Below, piece by piece: positions 1 through 10,398 of a stretch of DNA of 64,000 nucleotides. The stretch is from Nocardia brevicatena NBRC 12119 (GTDB taxonomy: Bacteria; Actinomycetota; Actinomycetes; Mycobacteriales; Mycobacteriaceae): assembly GCF_000308495.1 (NCBI RefSeq), contig NZ_BAFU01000078.1, positions 36,060 to 100,059 of the forward strand. Reading direction: 5' to 3'. The notes beneath the pieces are model-generated. The model worked only from the letters and a program-made list of their open reading frames with translations. It was not told the DNA's origin and did not search any database. The translations under genes and the position numbers were made by a program. Each line of letters starts with the position of its first letter. Within the stretch, counting starts at the first letter, position 1.

Positions 1-108
1 TAGTAGTAGGCCGTGGCCGATGATCGGCCATGCTCGCTGTACGGGGCAGCCAACAGCAGTGTTCGTACTCATGAGGGACCCCGGGGGTAGACAAGTGCAA
101 CAAGGTTC

Positions 109-420
109 ATGGTAGGCCTTCCGCCCCCTGGTTCGACGTCGAATCAGGGACAATTCGACGTCGAATCAGGGCAGATCGCGATGCAGATCCCCGACCCGCA
201 GTTCCACTCATCGCACAGCAAACCCCCGGAATCCGAACCTACCGGTCGCACCGATTCGACACCGTCTGGTCACGGACGATCCGGTCCGATCCCCACGCAC
301 TACGTCGAACTGCGCAGACTTCTCGACCCCTACGCCCGCGACCTCGCCCGCAGCATCGACGACGACCGACACCCACCGGCCAACCAGCATTTCCCGCCGG
401 GGTCATCTACCGACCCTTGA
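109..420 (+). CDS. hypothetical small protein (doubtful)
   Basis: A 103-residue open frame that I do not recognise. The first part is Pro/Ser-rich and looks disordered. The last third (roughly residues 64-92) contains a charged, helix-like stretch with the motif VELRRLLDPYARDLARSIDDD, which looks more protein-like than chance. An alternative start is the ATG at 181, after the paired palindromes at 132-165, which would otherwise lie inside the coding sequence. No Shine-Dalgarno-like sequence stands out at either start. It faces the TetR gene at 681-1280 tail to tail. Treat it as possible, not established. Confidence 0.3.
   Translation: MVGLPPPGSTSNQGQFDVESGQIAMQIPDPQFHSSHSKPPESEPTGRTDSTPSGHGRSGPIPTHYVELRRLLDPYARDLARSIDDDRHPPANQHFPPGSSTDP
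132..171. repeat. two direct copies of an 18-bp unit, each with a perfect 12-bp palindrome
   Basis: The 18-bp unit TTCGACGTCGAATCAGGG occurs at 132-149 and again at 154-171. Its first 12 bases, TTCGACGTCGAA, are a perfect palindrome. The copies start 22 bp apart, about two helical turns, so two dimers could bind the same face of the DNA. This spacing suggests a tandem operator, but no adjacent gene identifies the binding protein. Confidence 0.6.
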
Positions 421-680
421 AACGCTCTGACCCGTTCCTCGGACCAAAAGCCGAGGTCAACTATCGCTCTTTGTCACATGTCCACCGGCAGCACCCGATC
501 CGAGCGGCACACCGGCCGCCATACGCTTGCGCGACAGCCCGGCCATACGCTGCCTCGCCGGAGCATCCGACCATCGACACCAATCCCCAGGGGACCGACA
601 CCGAAGGCCGAACCACACCGAATTGATTGATGTCGTGCCGGTCGACAAGACGAGACCGACAATTCCGGTTCGCGGCGGGC
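421..680. other. intergenic stretch, nothing recognised
   Basis: Between the doubtful small frame and the TetR gene stop I see no convincing coding sequence, RNA gene or strong terminator. Overlapping frames on both strands are short and have unprotein-like Arg/Pro composition. Confidence 0.5.
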
Positions 681-1280
681 TCACCCCGATGCGGTCAGCG
701 CCGACAGTGCCATTTTCCGCAGGACCGGCCTGCTACCGTTCCGAACCGATCGTGTGCTGTGCGGGGTGGAGTTGAGCAGACCGAATACCGCGTGCGCCTG
801 CACCCGCGCGGTGTCATCGGCCAGCCCAGGACACAGATCACGGAGCACCGACACCCAGACCTCCACATAACGGCGTTGGGTGCGGCGGATTTCGCGGCGT
901 GCGGCATGGGGAACGTTGTCGAGATCGCGGTCCTGGATGCTGATGAGCTCCGGCTCGCCGAGGGCGAAGTCGAGATGGAAGTCGACCAGTCCGGCCAGCG
1001 CCTCCTCCGGTGTGGCGGCCCGCGACACCACCGCGGTGCCGCCGTCGAGCAACCGCCGGCTCACTCCGACCAGCAACTCCACCAGCAGTGCTTCCTTGTT
1101 CGGGAAGTGCCGGTATACGGCGGGGCCACTGATACCGACGGCGGCGCCCAGATCGTCCAGGCGCATACCGAGGAATCCGCGTTCGGCGATCAGCCGGGCG
1201 CCGGCGGCGAGCAACTGCTCCCGCCGTTGCGCCTTCTGCTGTTCGCGGCGGGTGGGCAGGGCGGGCTCGGTATCGGTCAC
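681..1280 (-). CDS. TetR-family repressor, probable regulator of the accD1-accA1 operon
   Basis: A 199-residue TetR-type repressor. An N-terminal helix-turn-helix ([20 protein letters not shown], then [18 protein letters not shown]) is followed by an all-helical ligand domain. I start it at the GTG at 1280 because AAGGAG lies about 9 nt upstream on the minus strand; the ATG at 1310 has no good ribosome site. It is divergent from accD1. In Mycobacterium tuberculosis a TetR regulator (Rv2506) sits beside the equivalent leucine-degradation genes, so orthology is plausible. Two matched palindromes in the shared promoter (1314-1357) are the likely operators. The inducer is probably an acyl-CoA, by inference from the pathway. 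Confidence 0.85.
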   Translation of the reverse strand: MTDTEPALPTRREQQKAQRREQLLAAGARLIAERGFLGMRLDDLGAAVGISGPAVYRHFPNKEALLVELLVGVSRRLLDGGTAVVSRAATPEEALAGLVDFHLDFALGEPELISIQDRDLDNVPHAARREIRRTQRRYVEVWVSVLRDLCPGLADDTARVQAHAVFGLLNSTPHSTRSVRNGSRPVLRKMALSALTASG

Positions 1281-1313
1281 CAACACTCTCCTTCCGCCGG
1301 CCCTGGACATCTC

Positions 1314-1357
1314 GGTTAGTCAAGATTAACCTCAATTCCAGTTATCAGCGACTAACT
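1314..1357. promoter_or_regulatory. tandem operator pair between the tetR gene and accD1
   Basis: Two 18-bp palindromes share one pattern. GGTTA-N8-TAACC lies at 1314-1331 and AGTTA-N8-TAACT at 1340-1357, with centres 26 bp apart. Both fit RGTTA-N8-TAACY and lie in the short gap before the accD1 start at 1376. The form and position are those of TetR-family operators controlling a divergent promoter. Binding by the neighbouring TetR protein is inferred. Confidence 0.65.
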
Positions 1358-1375
1358 GAACGACAGGATGACGCG

Positions 1376-3012
<1,637 letters not shown>

Positions 3013-3013
<1 letters not shown>

Positions 3014-5367
3014 TGACAATGATGATGAACAAGAACCGGCCCCTGCCGTTCGATACCGTATTGGTGGCCAATCGGGGTGAGATCGCGGTGCGCGTCATCC
3101 GCACCCTGCGCGCCATGGGCCTGCGGTCGGTCGCGGTGTACAGCGATGCCGACGCGGGTGCCCGGCATGTGCGCGAGGCCGATACGGCCGTGCGGCTCGG
3201 ACCGGCCGCGGCGCGGGAGAGCTATCTGGATATCGCCGAAGTGGTGAACGCGGCGCGCCGCACCGGCGCCCAGGCGGTGCATCCCGGGTACGGGTTCCTC
3301 TCCGAGAACGCCGCCTTCGCCGCGGCGCTGGCCGAGGCGGGGATCGTCTTCCTCGGCCCACCCGTCCGGGCGATCGAGGTGATGGGCGACAAGATCACCG
3401 CCAAGACCACGGTCGCGGCGTCCGGTGTCCCGGTGGTTCCGGGAATCGCCGAACCCGGTCTCACCGACGCGGCGCTGCTCGAGGCGGCCGCCGAGATCGG
3501 CTACCCGGTGCTGGTGAAACCGTCGGCCGGTGGCGGAGGGAAGGGGATGCGCCTGGTCACCGACCCCGCGCGTCTGCCGGACGCGCTGGCGAGCGCGCGG
3601 CGGGAAGCGGCCGCGGCGTTCGGGGACAACACCCTGTTCCTGGAGCGTTTCGTTACCCGGCCCCGGCATATCGAGGTGCAAATCCTCGCCGACACCCACG
3701 GCACCGTCCTGCACCTGGGGGAACGCGAATGCAGTCTGCAGCGCCGGCACCAGAAGGTGATCGAGGAAGCACCGTCGGCGCTGCTGGACCCCGCCACCAG
3801 GGAACGAATCGGCGCGGCCGCCTGCGCCACCGCGCGCAGCGTCGACTATGTGGGCGCGGGCACCGTGGAGTTCATCGTCTCCGCCGACCGCCCGGACGAG
3901 TTCTTCTTCATGGAGATGAACACCCGGCTGCAGGTGGAACACCCGGTCACCGAAATGGTCACCGGCGTGGACCTGGTGGAATGTCAGATCCGGATCGCCG
4001 CCGGGCAGCGGATCGGGGCGGCACAGGAAGATATCCGGCTCGTCGGGCATGCCGTGGAGGCCCGCATCTACGCCGAGGACCCCGGCCGCGGTTTCCTGCC
4101 GACCGGCGGCACCGTACTCGACCTGAGGGAGCCCGGGGGACCGGATATCCGGGTGGATTCCGGTATCGAGGTGGGCAGCGTGGTCGGCAGCGACTACGAC
4201 CCCATGCTGGCGAAGATCATCGCCTACGGCCACGACCGGCACGAGGCACTGGCCAGACTGGACCGCGCACTGGCCGATACCGTCCTGCTCGGCATGCCCA
4301 CCAATATCGAATTCCTGCGTTTCCTGTTGGCCGATCCGGATGTGGCGGCCGGACGACTCGACACCGCCCTCCTCGACACCCGGGCCGCCGACTTCCGTCC
4401 CGCGCCGGTTCCCGACGACGCCTTCGCCGCGGCGGCCGTGTACCACTGGCTGAGCCTATGGCCCGAATTCCCCGCCGACCCGTGGACCGTGCCGTCCGGA
4501 TGGCGACTCGGTGGGCCCGCCCCGGTTCCCCTCCGCCTGGTGGGCGGCAACCGGGTGGAGCACGTGTACTTGAGCGGTACCCCCGAGGCGGCCGAACTGC
4601 GTCTCGGTGACGGGGAACCCGTACCGATCGCGGCCGAAACTCTCCGCGCGGGCGTACTCACGACGACCCTCGCCGGTATCCGCCGCGACTACCGCGTCGT
4701 CGAACACGGGGGACACCTGTGGTTGGCCGGCGCGTCCGGGGTGGCGGTACTGCGGGAACTCGCCGAAGAGCCCGTGCGCGGCGGAGGGCTCGACACCCAC
4801 GACGCCGAAATCCGCAGTCCCATGCCGGGTTCGGTCATCGCCGTCAACGCCGTTTCCGGCAGCACCGTGGCCGCCGGCGCCCCGGTGCTCGTGGTGGAGG
4901 CGATGAAGATGGAGCACTCCCTCACCGCTCCCCTGGCGGGCACCGTCGAGGTGCTGGTCGCTCCCGGCGCCCAGGTCCGGCTCGACGAGGTACTGGCCCG
5001 GATACACCCGAATACGGACGTATCCGGTCCCGATACCGCCGAGGCCGCGGCGAACCGTTCCGGGCCATCCACGGGGACCGCCGATATGCCGACCGGACCC
5101 GAGGGCGCGACAACACCTCTCACGCAGCCCTTCGACCCTGCTTCGCCGTCCGCACCGGCCGGAGCCGGCGGGGCCCCGAAACCCTCTTCGGAACACCCCG
5201 ATGGCGCACGCCCGACCTCCGATTCGGCGAAGCCGACCGAGGCCGCACCGATGGCGTCCGCCGCACAGTCGACCACCCAACCCGTGTCCGCGCCATCGAC
5301 TGCTCCGACGGATTCCTCCCGGGAACCCGCCGAGTCGAGTGGCTCCGGCACCCCGACCAGGAAGTGA
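3013..5367 (+). CDS. accA1: methylcrotonoyl-CoA carboxylase, alpha subunit (biotin carboxylase + BCCP) with long low-complexity tail
   Basis: A 784-residue biotin-dependent carboxylase alpha subunit. Domains in order: biotin carboxylase (about 10-460) with the ATP-grasp glycine loop [10 protein letters not shown] near 172-181 and [14 protein letters not shown] near 300; a linking BT region; and a biotin carrier domain with EAMKMEHS, placing the biotinylated lysine at residue 632. I start it at the ATG at 3013, overlapping the accD1 stop; further ATGs follow at 3019, 3022 and 3025. The odd feature is about 118 residues after the BCCP domain (roughly 666-784), rich in Pro, Ser, Thr and Ala and with no visible fold. 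Family members normally end soon after the BCCP domain. Function is secure; the role of the tail is unknown. Confidence 0.92.
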
Positions 5368-5374
5368 GCATCAG

Positions 5375-6535
5375 GTGACCGATTTCCTGTCAACCGGCAC
5401 CCTGCCCGACCACTACCGCGATCTGGCCCTGACCGTCCGGGATTTCGCCGACAAGGTCGTGGCCCCGGTCGCGGCGAAACACGATGCCGAACACAGTTTC
5501 CCGTACGAAGTGGTCGCCGGAATGGCCGAGATGGGACTGTTCGGGCTGCCCTTCCCCGAGGAGTACGGCGGTATGGGCGGCGACTATTTCGCCCTGTGCC
5601 TGGCCTTGGAGGAACTCGGCAAGGTCGACCAGAGCGTGGCCATCACCCTGGAGGCCGGCGTCTCGCTGGGCGCCATGCCGATCTACCGGTTCGGCACCGA
5701 CGCCCAGAAGAAACAATGGCTGCCGCAGCTGGCCACCGGCCGCAACCTGGCCGCCTTCGGCCTCACCGAACCGGGCGCGGGCAGCGACGCGGGCGGCACC
5801 CGCACCACCGCCGTCGAGGACGGCGACCACTGGGTGATCAACGGCAGCAAACAGTTCATCACCAACTCCGGCACCGATATCACCACCCTGGTGACGGTGA
5901 CCGCGGTGACCGGGCAGCGGGACGGCACGAAGGAGATCTCCACCATCCTGGTGCCCACCGACACCCCCGGTTTCACCGCCGAACCCGCCTACAACAAGGT
6001 CGGCTGGAATGCCTCCGACACCCATCCGCTCGCCTTCACCGATGTCCGGGTGCCGCGGGAGAACCTGCTCGGTGAACGTGGCCGCGGCTACGCCAACTTC
6101 CTGCGCATCCTGGACGAGGGCCGTATCGCCATCGCCGCACTGGCCACGGGGGCGGCGAAGGGTTGCGTCGACGAAAGTGTCCGCTACGCGGGGGAACGCG
6201 AGGCCTTCGGTAGGGCGATCGGCCGCAACCAGTCCATCGCCTTCAAGATCGCCCGGATGGAGGCCCGCGCCCATACCGCCCGCACCGCCTATTACGACGC
6301 CGCCGCGCTCATGCTGGCCGGAAAGCCGTTCAAGAAGCAGGCGGCGATCGCCAAACTGGTGGCGAGCGAGGCCGCCATGGACAATGCCCGCGACGCCACC
6401 CAGATCTTCGGCGGCTACGGCTTCATGAACGAGTACCCGGTGGCCAGGCACTACCGGGACAGCAAGATCCTCGAAATCGGCGAGGGAACCACGGAAGTCC
6501 AGTTGATGCTGATCGGACGGGAGCTGGGGCTATGA
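5375..6535 (+). CDS. fadE19: acyl-CoA dehydrogenase (FadE19-like; branched short-chain substrate)
   Basis: A 386-residue FAD-dependent acyl-CoA dehydrogenase of normal length, starting at the GTG at 5375. Visible motifs are FGLTEPGAGSDAGGTRT, KQFITNSGTD and the C-terminal IGEGTTE, which puts the catalytic Glu at residue 370 on the last helix. That is the medium/short-chain position; classical isovaleryl-CoA dehydrogenase carries its base elsewhere and has a non-Glu residue here. Isovaleryl-CoA is expected from the operon, but a 2-methyl branched acyl-CoA is an equally fair substrate. The start lies 7 bases after the accA1 stop, and the end overlaps the MaoC gene by 4 bases (ATGA), so the genes are cotranscribed. 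M. tuberculosis FadE19 (Rv2500c) occupies the same place. Confidence 0.9.
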   Translation: MTDFLSTGTLPDHYRDLALTVRDFADKVVAPVAAKHDAEHSFPYEVVAGMAEMGLFGLPFPEEYGGMGGDYFALCLALEELGKVDQSVAITLEAGVSLGAMPIYRFGTDAQKKQWLPQLATGRNLAAFGLTEPGAGSDAGGTRTTAVEDGDHWVINGSKQFITNSGTDITTLVTVTAVTGQRDGTKEISTILVPTDTPGFTAEPAYNKVGWNASDTHPLAFTDVRVPRENLLGERGRGYANFLRILDEGRIAIAALATGAAKGCVDESVRYAGEREAFGRAIGRNQSIAFKIARMEARAHTARTAYYDAAALMLAGKPFKKQAAIAKLVASEAAMDNARDATQIFGGYGFMNEYPVARHYRDSKILEIGEGTTEVQLMLIGRELGL

Positions 6536-7074
6536 ACACGGCCGAGAAGGACTCGGGTTTCTCCGCGGACGCGGAGTTCGACACCACCGGTATGCGCCGG
6601 GTGGTGCAGACCGGCAAATGGTTCGAGGAACTGGAAACCGGGGTGGTATACGAGCACCGGCCGGGCCGCACCATGACCGAGGCCGACAATGTGCTGTTCA
6701 GCACGCTGTCGATGAACCCTCAGGGACTGCACGTCGACCGGGCCTACAGTGAGGCCACCGAGCCGTTCAACGAGCGCCTGATGAACTCGCTGTTCACCCT
6801 CGGCGTTCTGGTGGGGCTGTCGGTGGCGCATCTGACCCAGGGCACCACGGTCGCCAATCTCGGTTTCGAGCAGGTGAAGTTCCCGGCCCCGCTCTTCCAC
6901 GGCGACACCCTCTACGCCGAAACCGTGGTGCTGGCCAAACGCGAGTCGAAGAGCCGCCCCGGCACCGGCATCGTCACCTTCCGTCACACCGGCCGCAACC
7001 AGCACGGCACCGTGGTCGCCGTCGCCATCCGCCACGCCATGATCCGGCTGCGGCCCACTGGGGACGAGTCATGA
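6532..7074 (+). CDS. MaoC-family hydratase (itaconyl-CoA / methylglutaconyl-CoA hydratase type)
   Basis: A 180-residue single hot-dog MaoC dehydratase-like protein. The diagnostic segment is MNPQGLHVDRAYSEAT (about residues 61-76), followed by a core strand and helix ending in LFHGDTLYAETVV. It overlaps both neighbours by 4 bases, so it is translationally coupled to the dehydrogenase and the lyase. The M. tuberculosis protein in this position, Rv2499c, has been assigned hydration of enoyl-CoAs in leucine and itaconate breakdown. By position this enzyme would hydrate 3-methylglutaconyl-CoA to the HMG-CoA isomer that the next gene product cleaves. The exact stereochemistry cannot be read from sequence. 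Confidence 0.85.
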   Translation: MNTAEKDSGFSADAEFDTTGMRRVVQTGKWFEELETGVVYEHRPGRTMTEADNVLFSTLSMNPQGLHVDRAYSEATEPFNERLMNSLFTLGVLVGLSVAHLTQGTTVANLGFEQVKFPAPLFHGDTLYAETVVLAKRESKSRPGTGIVTFRHTGRNQHGTVVAVAIRHAMIRLRPTGDES

Positions 7075-7907
7075 CGGACGAGTGGACCTCACCAGGGCCG
7101 GCCTGGCTGTTCTGCCCGGCCGACCGGCCCGAGCGGTACGCCAAGGCCGCAGCGGTGGCCGATGTGGTGATCCTCGACCTGGAGGACGGTGTCGCCGCGG
7201 CGGACAAACCCGCCGCCCGCAAGGCCCTGGTCGAAACCCCCCTCGCCCCGGACACCACCGTGGTGCGCGTCAACCCGGCCGGTACACCCGACCACGAACT
7301 CGATCTGGCGGCGCTCCGGGAAACCGACTACCGGCTGCTGATGCTGCCGAAAACCGAATCGGCCGAGCAGGTGCGGTCCCTGACCGGCTACCTGGTGGTC
7401 GCCCTGGTCGAAACCCCCGCCGGAGTGTTGGCCTTCGAGCGGATCGCGCACGTGGACAACACCGTCGCGGTCATGTCCGGCGCGGAGGACCTGGTCGCCG
7501 CGCTCGGCGGCACATCGAGCCGGAAACCGGACGGCGGCTACCGCGATGTCGCCCGACAGCTGCGCACCACGGGCCTGCTGGCCGCCAAGGCCCACGGTCG
7601 CCTCGCCCTGGACATGGTGTTCCTCGATATCCGCGATCTCGACGGACTGCGTGCCGAGGCCGAGGACGCGGTCGCGGTCGGTTTCGACGCCAAGGTCGCC
7701 ATTCACCCCGGCCAGGTCCCGGTCATTCGCGCCGCCTACGCACCCTCCCCGGAGGAGGTCGCCTGGGCCCGCGGCGTTCTGGCCGAGGCCCCGGACCACC
7801 GCGGTGTCTTCGCCTACGAGGGCCGAATGGTCGACGCCCCTCTTCTGCGCCACGCCGGACACATAGTCCGTCGCGCAAGTTCCTCCGATACCGCCGAAAA
7901 GAGGTGA
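7071..7907 (+). CDS. citE: CitE-like beta-hydroxyacyl-CoA lyase
   Basis: A 278-residue HpcH/HpaI-type TIM-barrel lyase of the stand-alone CitE-like group, with no other citrate lyase subunits nearby. Recognisable segments are LFCPADRPERYAKAA, DLEDGVAAADK, VVRVNP and LVETPAGVLAFERIA. The Glu and Asp residues in the second and last segments are those expected to hold Mg2+ and substrate. It overlaps the MaoC gene by 4 bases. The M. tuberculosis counterpart Rv2498c is reported to act on HMG-CoA and citramalyl-CoA, linking leucine and itaconate breakdown. Here it would release acetoacetate and acetyl-CoA, which fits the acetoacetyl-CoA synthetase gene downstream. It is the last tightly coupled gene of the operon. 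Confidence 0.85.
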   Translation: MTDEWTSPGPAWLFCPADRPERYAKAAAVADVVILDLEDGVAAADKPAARKALVETPLAPDTTVVRVNPAGTPDHELDLAALRETDYRLLMLPKTESAEQVRSLTGYLVVALVETPAGVLAFERIAHVDNTVAVMSGAEDLVAALGGTSSRKPDGGYRDVARQLRTTGLLAAKAHGRLALDMVFLDIRDLDGLRAEAEDAVAVGFDAKVAIHPGQVPVIRAAYAPSPEEVAWARGVLAEAPDHRGVFAYEGRMVDAPLLRHAGHIVRRASSSDTAEKR

Positions 7908-8310
7908 AACACCAAGGCTCACCGGCCCGAGCGCTCCACCTCGATGATCCGGGCCCGCCTCGGGTTCGGAGCGGACAACAGCGCAACAGATCAACATCGC
8001 CACACCCACGCGAGCACCACAGAGCACCGATAATCCGAAACCGTCTCCCGGCACCCCGCTTCGGCGGTCGAGGCCGCATCCCGGGTCTGGACCGACCGGA
8101 GCGATTTCGCGCAGCGGAATCGGGAGTAGAGGGAAATCCGGGACATGAGAGCGGCCCCGACCGCGCCGTCGGGAAGTGGTGCAATTGAACGCAGCTTCCC
8201 GGAGCGAAGCGAAGGGCACAGTGGTGGGAGAACCCGAATCACGGTCCGCGGCCCACGCCTCAGCACACGTCGCCGCGAACACCACCGAGCAACAGACCCA
8301 GGAGACCACA
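7908..8310. other. intergenic gap before acetoacetyl-CoA synthetase
   Basis: About 400 bases separate citE from the preferred start of the ligase gene. An in-frame GTG at 8176 would extend the ligase upstream, but the added residues are low-complexity and unlike the family. I see no RNA gene or strong hairpin. A promoter for the ligase may lie here, but no clear -10/-35 pair can be named. Confidence 0.45.
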
Positions 8311-10263
8311 GTGGAACCGCAGTGGGTGCCCACCGACCAGGATGTCGCCGAGGCGCGAATCACCGATTTCGCTCGCTTCGTAGAGAAGCGGACGGGTGAG
8401 TCCCTACCGGATTATCGGTCCCTGTGGCAGTGGTCGGTGACCGATCTTCCCGCCTTCTGGCACGCGGTCTGGGACTATTTCGAGCTCGGCGATATCGCGG
8501 GCGAGGTGCTCACCGGGACGGAAATGCCGGACACTCGATGGTTTCCCGGTACCCGCGTGAACTATGTGGACCGGGTGGCGCGCCGCCGACGCACCGATCG
8601 CCCGGCCATCGTGCAGGCCACCGAGGGCAGCGACGAGGTCCGTGAGGTCTCCTGGCAGGAGTTGCTCGACCGTACCGCCGCCCTCGCCCGCACCCTGCGC
8701 GAGCTGGGAGTGAAACCCGGTGACCGGGTGGTCGGCTACCTGCCGAATATCCCGGAGGCGGTGATCGCCTTTCTCGCCACCGCCGCGATCGGCGCGGTCT
8801 GGAGCGCCTGTGGCCAGGACTACTCGGCCAAGGCGGCCCTGGACCGGCTCGGCCAACTCGAGCCCGTCGCGCTGATCACCGCCGACGGCTACCGCTACGG
8901 CGGACGAACTCATGACAAGTGCGACGATATCTCCGTCCTGCGCGCCGGACTGGATACGCTGCGCGCCACGGTCGTGGTCCCCCGGTTGGGCGGAGAGGAC
9001 ACCGTCCCCGATTCCCTGACCTGGCCGGAAGCCACCGAAACCGCCGAGGTGCCCACGCTCGATATCGAGCCGGTGGACTTCTCCCACCCGCTGTGGATCG
9101 TCTTCTCCTCCGGCACCACCGGCCTGCCCAAGGGTATCGTGCACGGCCACGGCGGCATCGTGCTGGAACATATGAAAGCCGCTGCCCTGCAATCGGATAT
9201 CGGAACCGACGACACATTCTTCTGGTACACCAGCCCCAGCTGGATGATGTGGAACTTCCAGCTGGCCGGCCTGCTGGTAGGCGCCACCATCGTCTGCTAC
9301 GACGGCAGCCCGGCCCATCCGAAGCCGGACAAGCTGTGGCGGATCGCGGCCCGGGTGCGCGCGACGGTCCTGGGTACCAGCCCCGGCTATGTGCTGGGCT
9401 GTATGAAGGCCGGCGCCGTACCGGGAACCGAGCACGACCTGTCGGCGCTGCGGCTCATCGGTATCACCGGATCGTCTCTGCCGCCGACCTCGGCGCTGTG
9501 GCTGCGCGACAAGGTGGGCGCGCATATCCCGGTCGCCTCCATCAGCGGCGGCACGGATGTGGTGTCCGCGTTCGTCGGCGGGGTGCGCACCGTACCGGTG
9601 TGGCCGGGTGAATTGTCCGCACCGTATCTCGGGGTGGCGCTGGACGCCTACGACGAGCGGGGCCGACCGGTGCGCGGCGAGGTCGGTGAACTGGTGATCA
9701 CCGCGCCCATGCCCTCGATGCCGGTGCACTTCTGGCGCGACCCGGACGGAAAACGCTATCGGAGCGCCTATTTCGATTCCTTCCCCGGTGTCTGGCGGCA
9801 CGGCGACTGGATCACCATCACCGAGCGCGGTAGCGTGGTGGTGCACGGCCGTTCCGATTCCACCCTCAACCGGCACGGTATCCGGATGGGCAGCGCGGAT
9901 ATCTACCAGGCGGTCGAACGGCTCCCGGAAATCGCCGAGGCGCTGGTCATCGGCTCCGAACAGTCCGACGGCGGCTACTGGATGCCGCTGTTCGTCGTCC
10001 TCGCCCCCGGCGCGGAACTCACCGACGAGCTGCGCGACCGGATCGCCGCGGTCATCCGCATCGAGGTCTCGCCCCGCCACGTGCCGGACGAGATCCTGGT
10101 GGCTCCCGGCGTCCCGCACACCCGCACCGGGAAGAAGCTCGAGGTCCCGATCAAACGGCTGTTCCAGGGCGCCGATGCGGCCCGGGTGGTCGAGCGCAGC
10201 GCGGTGGACGATCCGGACCTGCTCGACTGGTATACCCGGATCCGGCCGCCCGGTCAGCGGTAG
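8311..10263 (+). CDS. acetoacetyl-CoA synthetase (acetoacetate-CoA ligase)
   Basis: A 650-residue AMP-forming ligase. I chose the GTG at 8311 because AGGAG lies about 7 nt upstream and because the resulting start and length match the family; an in-frame GTG at 8176 would add 45 unconserved residues. After an N-terminal ACS-like segment it has the P-loop FSSGTTGLPKGIVHGHGG (about 265-282), the adenylation motif GTDVV, HGRSDSTLNRHGIRMG and a terminal RTGKKLEVPIKRL, whose lysine (about 610) is the expected adenylation residue. It would convert acetoacetate, ATP and CoA to acetoacetyl-CoA. In M. tuberculosis the linked genes are scoAB, a CoA-transferase serving the same step. Confidence 0.85.
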   Translation: MEPQWVPTDQDVAEARITDFARFVEKRTGESLPDYRSLWQWSVTDLPAFWHAVWDYFELGDIAGEVLTGTEMPDTRWFPGTRVNYVDRVARRRRTDRPAIVQATEGSDEVREVSWQELLDRTAALARTLRELGVKPGDRVVGYLPNIPEAVIAFLATAAIGAVWSACGQDYSAKAALDRLGQLEPVALITADGYRYGGRTHDKCDDISVLRAGLDTLRATVVVPRLGGEDTVPDSLTWPEATETAEVPTLDIEPVDFSHPLWIVFSSGTTGLPKGIVHGHGGIVLEHMKAAALQSDIGTDDTFFWYTSPSWMMWNFQLAGLLVGATIVCYDGSPAHPKPDKLWRIAARVRATVLGTSPGYVLGCMKAGAVPGTEHDLSALRLIGITGSSLPPTSALWLRDKVGAHIPVASISGGTDVVSAFVGGVRTVPVWPGELSAPYLGVALDAYDERGRPVRGEVGELVITAPMPSMPVHFWRDPDGKRYRSAYFDSFPGVWRHGDWITITERGSVVVHGRSDSTLNRHGIRMGSADIYQAVERLPEIAEALVIGSEQSDGGYWMPLFVVLAPGAELTDELRDRIAAVIRIEVSPRHVPDEILVAPGVPHTRTGKKLEVPIKRLFQGADAARVVERSAVDDPDLLDWYTRIRPPGQR

Positions 10264-10398
10264 GCACACCTCGTCTCCGGCGCGGCCTATCACCACACCC
10301 CGGCATACGGCGGAGTCGGCGCCCCGACTTCGTGTACTGGTGTCCGGGGTGCGAACACCCGAGCGGCGGTGAGGCCGGCGTGAGCCCGGCGAGGCCCG

